A stretch of 64,000 nucleotides of DNA from contig NW_019774214.1 in assembly GCF_001039355.2 (NCBI RefSeq), positions 172,214 through 236,213 on the forward strand. The letters are read 5' to 3'. Below, piece by piece: positions 61,968 through 64,000 of this stretch. Source of the stretch: Lingula anatina (Eukaryota; Brachiopoda; Lingulata; Lingulida; Lingulidae). Every line of letters begins with the position of its first letter. Within the stretch, counting starts at the first letter, position 1. Under the pieces are notes generated by a model. The model saw only the letters and a program-made list of their open reading frames with translations, was not told where the DNA came from and did not search any database. The position numbers and the translations under genes were made by a program.

Positions 61968-64000
61968 GACCTCTAAGGATTTTTTCTTTTTGAGAAAGAG
62001 ACTGGCGTGGGCTAATCTAAGTAGAGAACAAGAAACCAGAGAACGTTGATGTACAACAATTATAGCAGTGTTATCAAGCTATCTAATGAGTAACACAATA
62101 ACATCAACTTCAAATACTCGGGGTCTCATCGAATGTCCATATCTCATAACCTTCCTTATTGTTTGTGGTATTTGAACTCTGAACAACTTCCTTCTTTGGT
62201 GAGTCATCTGTTTTTGTGTAATGTGAAAATTTCCTTTCTTTATCATTAACTTCTGTCAGTTACATTTTCAATGCATTACTCAGTTTATTTATATTATAAA
62301 AAGCTCTTGAAGGCTAGAGTTCCCAGGCAAAATACAACGAAGGTGCTGTCCCTATCAGCTAGGAAGTGCAGGGATGCAAAATGCAAGGAAGTAGTGTTAC
62401 TATACTATAACCTGGACTCACTCCACATTAAGCGGTATATTTTTGCAATACAACTATCGGTACATTTTGAGAGATCGTAATGAAGTTGCGTTACAGGAGG
62501 TTTACTCCCTTTCTTAAGTTCTCCGCTAGTTTTATTTAGGTAACTCTTACGTAATAGGTGAATAGATATTTATTTTTACTGTTTGCTAGCAGAAGGCAAT
62601 TGGTAATATTTTAGCAAAAGCATGCGACGCAGTTAATTAAACAAACAAACAAACAAACAAACAAACAAACAAAACAGTCGATCAAGTGAACAGTCATTTA
62701 CTTTGCTTTTCTGCCTCCGATGGAATAGTCTGGCTGTTTTGATAAAAACCAACAAGTTGTCATTCTCTTGAAGTATCGCTAACGTATATCGCTCTTTGTG
62801 GAATGGGTCTGCACCACCCGGGTAGACCGCAACTTAAACTTCAATGTGGAAAAGCTAGTGAGTCACGCCTGTCTCTTCTTAAACACTGTTCTCTGACAGA
62901 CCAAAGATGGAGTCTACGTCTTTTTTTAGACTTAAAAAAAAACAATGTCTATGTATTTTTAAAACAAGTTAAGAACGTCATTCATTTCTTTCTCTGAGAC
63001 GGTGCTTCTGGCATCTTTACTTTTGACAAACTAGGATAACAGAGCCAAATATGGCATGATATTTATGTACAAATAGGCGTTAACCGCTCTTTCCCAAAGA
63101 CTCATTAGTGAGTGATTCATATGATATGACTGCCAATGATTTGTGATATTTTTATAAAGGATGTGTCACCTTTCTCCCCAAGATACGATAATAAATGTCT
63201 AGACTGCTTTGTGGTTTAACGAAGAAGAAATAATGAAATCTGCGTCGAGACACGTCTCTGTTGACATTCCATTTAATGTCTCATATCCTTTTTCCGTCCT
63301 CACTGTTGGTGTAATTTGTTTTTATTAAAGAAGCGTTCGATCTGTACTTGGAAATAAAGATATCACATTAATGTATTGAATGTGTCTTTTATACACCGTG
63401 CTTGCTGCCGTATATTATAGGACACGAAAAATTTAAATTTCCTCCATCTTTCATCCAGCTGTTTTCCCAATGTGAGGCCACGGTAACAAAGAAATTGTCA
63501 CCCACCCATTTACTCATGAGCACCATTTATCAAGATTTACAAATTAAAAAGAATTTGTTTATATTCGATATGTCATATATAGGATCAATTAAAACATGCG
63601 ATGTGCTTAATATTAATGCGAGGCTTTTTAAAATTGTGACCTGCTCAAAATACAGCATGCTCCCAATACTGGGGTCGTTGTATTTTGTTGAGTTCACTTG
63701 AGTTTCTTTACTAGGTTCCCGAAAGTCGACTACAAATTTATTAGAGGCAGCCAGGCCTAGCCCTGTGAGCCTTACGTAAACCGCAACAAACAGTTAAGTA
63801 GACGATTTGAGCTAAAAACGGGTCTTTTCAATATGCCTGGACCATAGTTATGATGCTCTGAGTGGGATCCACAGTTAAAAGCATCGATCCGAAGGCTGAT
63901 CAAATAAATTGCCGTCCTTAAATTTTAGAGCGCCGAAAGACTCATGATTTTCAGTGGCGTCGACTTTGAAAGAAAAGAAATTTCAATACAACGTATTTTT
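61715..64000. other. 3' flank of IFT57, no gene recognised
   Basis: Probable IFT57 3' UTR (AATAAA near 61852), a TA microsatellite (61928-61963), an ACAA microsatellite (about 62638-62674) and AT-rich sequence. Open frames at 62271-62480, 62803-62997 and 63402-63701 have no family resemblance, signal or splice support. Confidence 0.5.

Noticed and set aside
63402-63701. 99-codon plus-strand frame
   Set aside because: AT-rich codon use like the flanks, no domain or signal peptide, no splice partner.

Overview
The window is animal nuclear DNA. It is AT-rich, its genes are split by GT-AG introns, and microsatellites and short inverted-repeat transposons are dense. The gene set (peroxisome AAA ATPase, intraflagellar transport, dynein-arm assembly and sperm-channel genes) is that of a ciliated metazoan. 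Several extracellular proteins, including one with an SMB-like plus 'FRNxxCAxC' ectodomain, and the repeat types suggest a marine lophotrochozoan such as a mollusc or annelid. That placement is inference. All exon models were built by hand from splice signals and reading frame.

Layout. (1) 0.1-2.2 kb, + strand: a three-exon gene for a small secreted cysteine-rich protein. (2) 2.8-4.4 kb and 6.4-10.0 kb, - strand: two genes for proteins with an N-terminal membrane anchor, a Ser/Thr-rich stalk, a large ectodomain and a hydrophobic C-terminal end. (3) 11.0-19.1 kb, - strand: an 11-exon C2CD6 (CatSper-tau) gene whose 4.2-kb sixth intron carries a complete protein kinase gene on the opposite strand (14.0-15.6 kb). 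(4) 19.5-24.85 kb, + strand: PEX1, head-to-head with C2CD6 and cut off in its first AAA domain by a 416-N assembly gap. (5) 25.3-34.6 kb: a gene-poor, transposon-rich stretch. (6) 38.5-41.7 kb, + strand: a protein with two coactosin-type ADF-H domains. (7) 44.8-45.6 kb, - strand: a small secreted cysteine-rich peptide gene. (8) 46.5-54.5 kb, - strand: a full 17-exon TTC12. (9) 55.5-61.7 kb, + strand: a full 9-exon IFT57, divergent from TTC12. (10) 61.7-64.0 kb: no gene recognised.

C2CD6, TTC12 and IFT57 all serve cilia or flagella (sperm calcium channel, cytoplasmic dynein-arm assembly, IFT-B). TTC12 and IFT57 share a 948-bp divergent promoter region that contains RFX X-box-like sequences. 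PEX1 and the actin-binding protein are housekeeping genes. No RNA gene, CRISPR array or prokaryotic element was found. The most unusual items are the nested antisense kinase with a replaced HRD motif, the two double-anchored ectodomain genes, the tandem microexon-like units at the gap edge, and several well-preserved palindromic or inverted-repeat elements.
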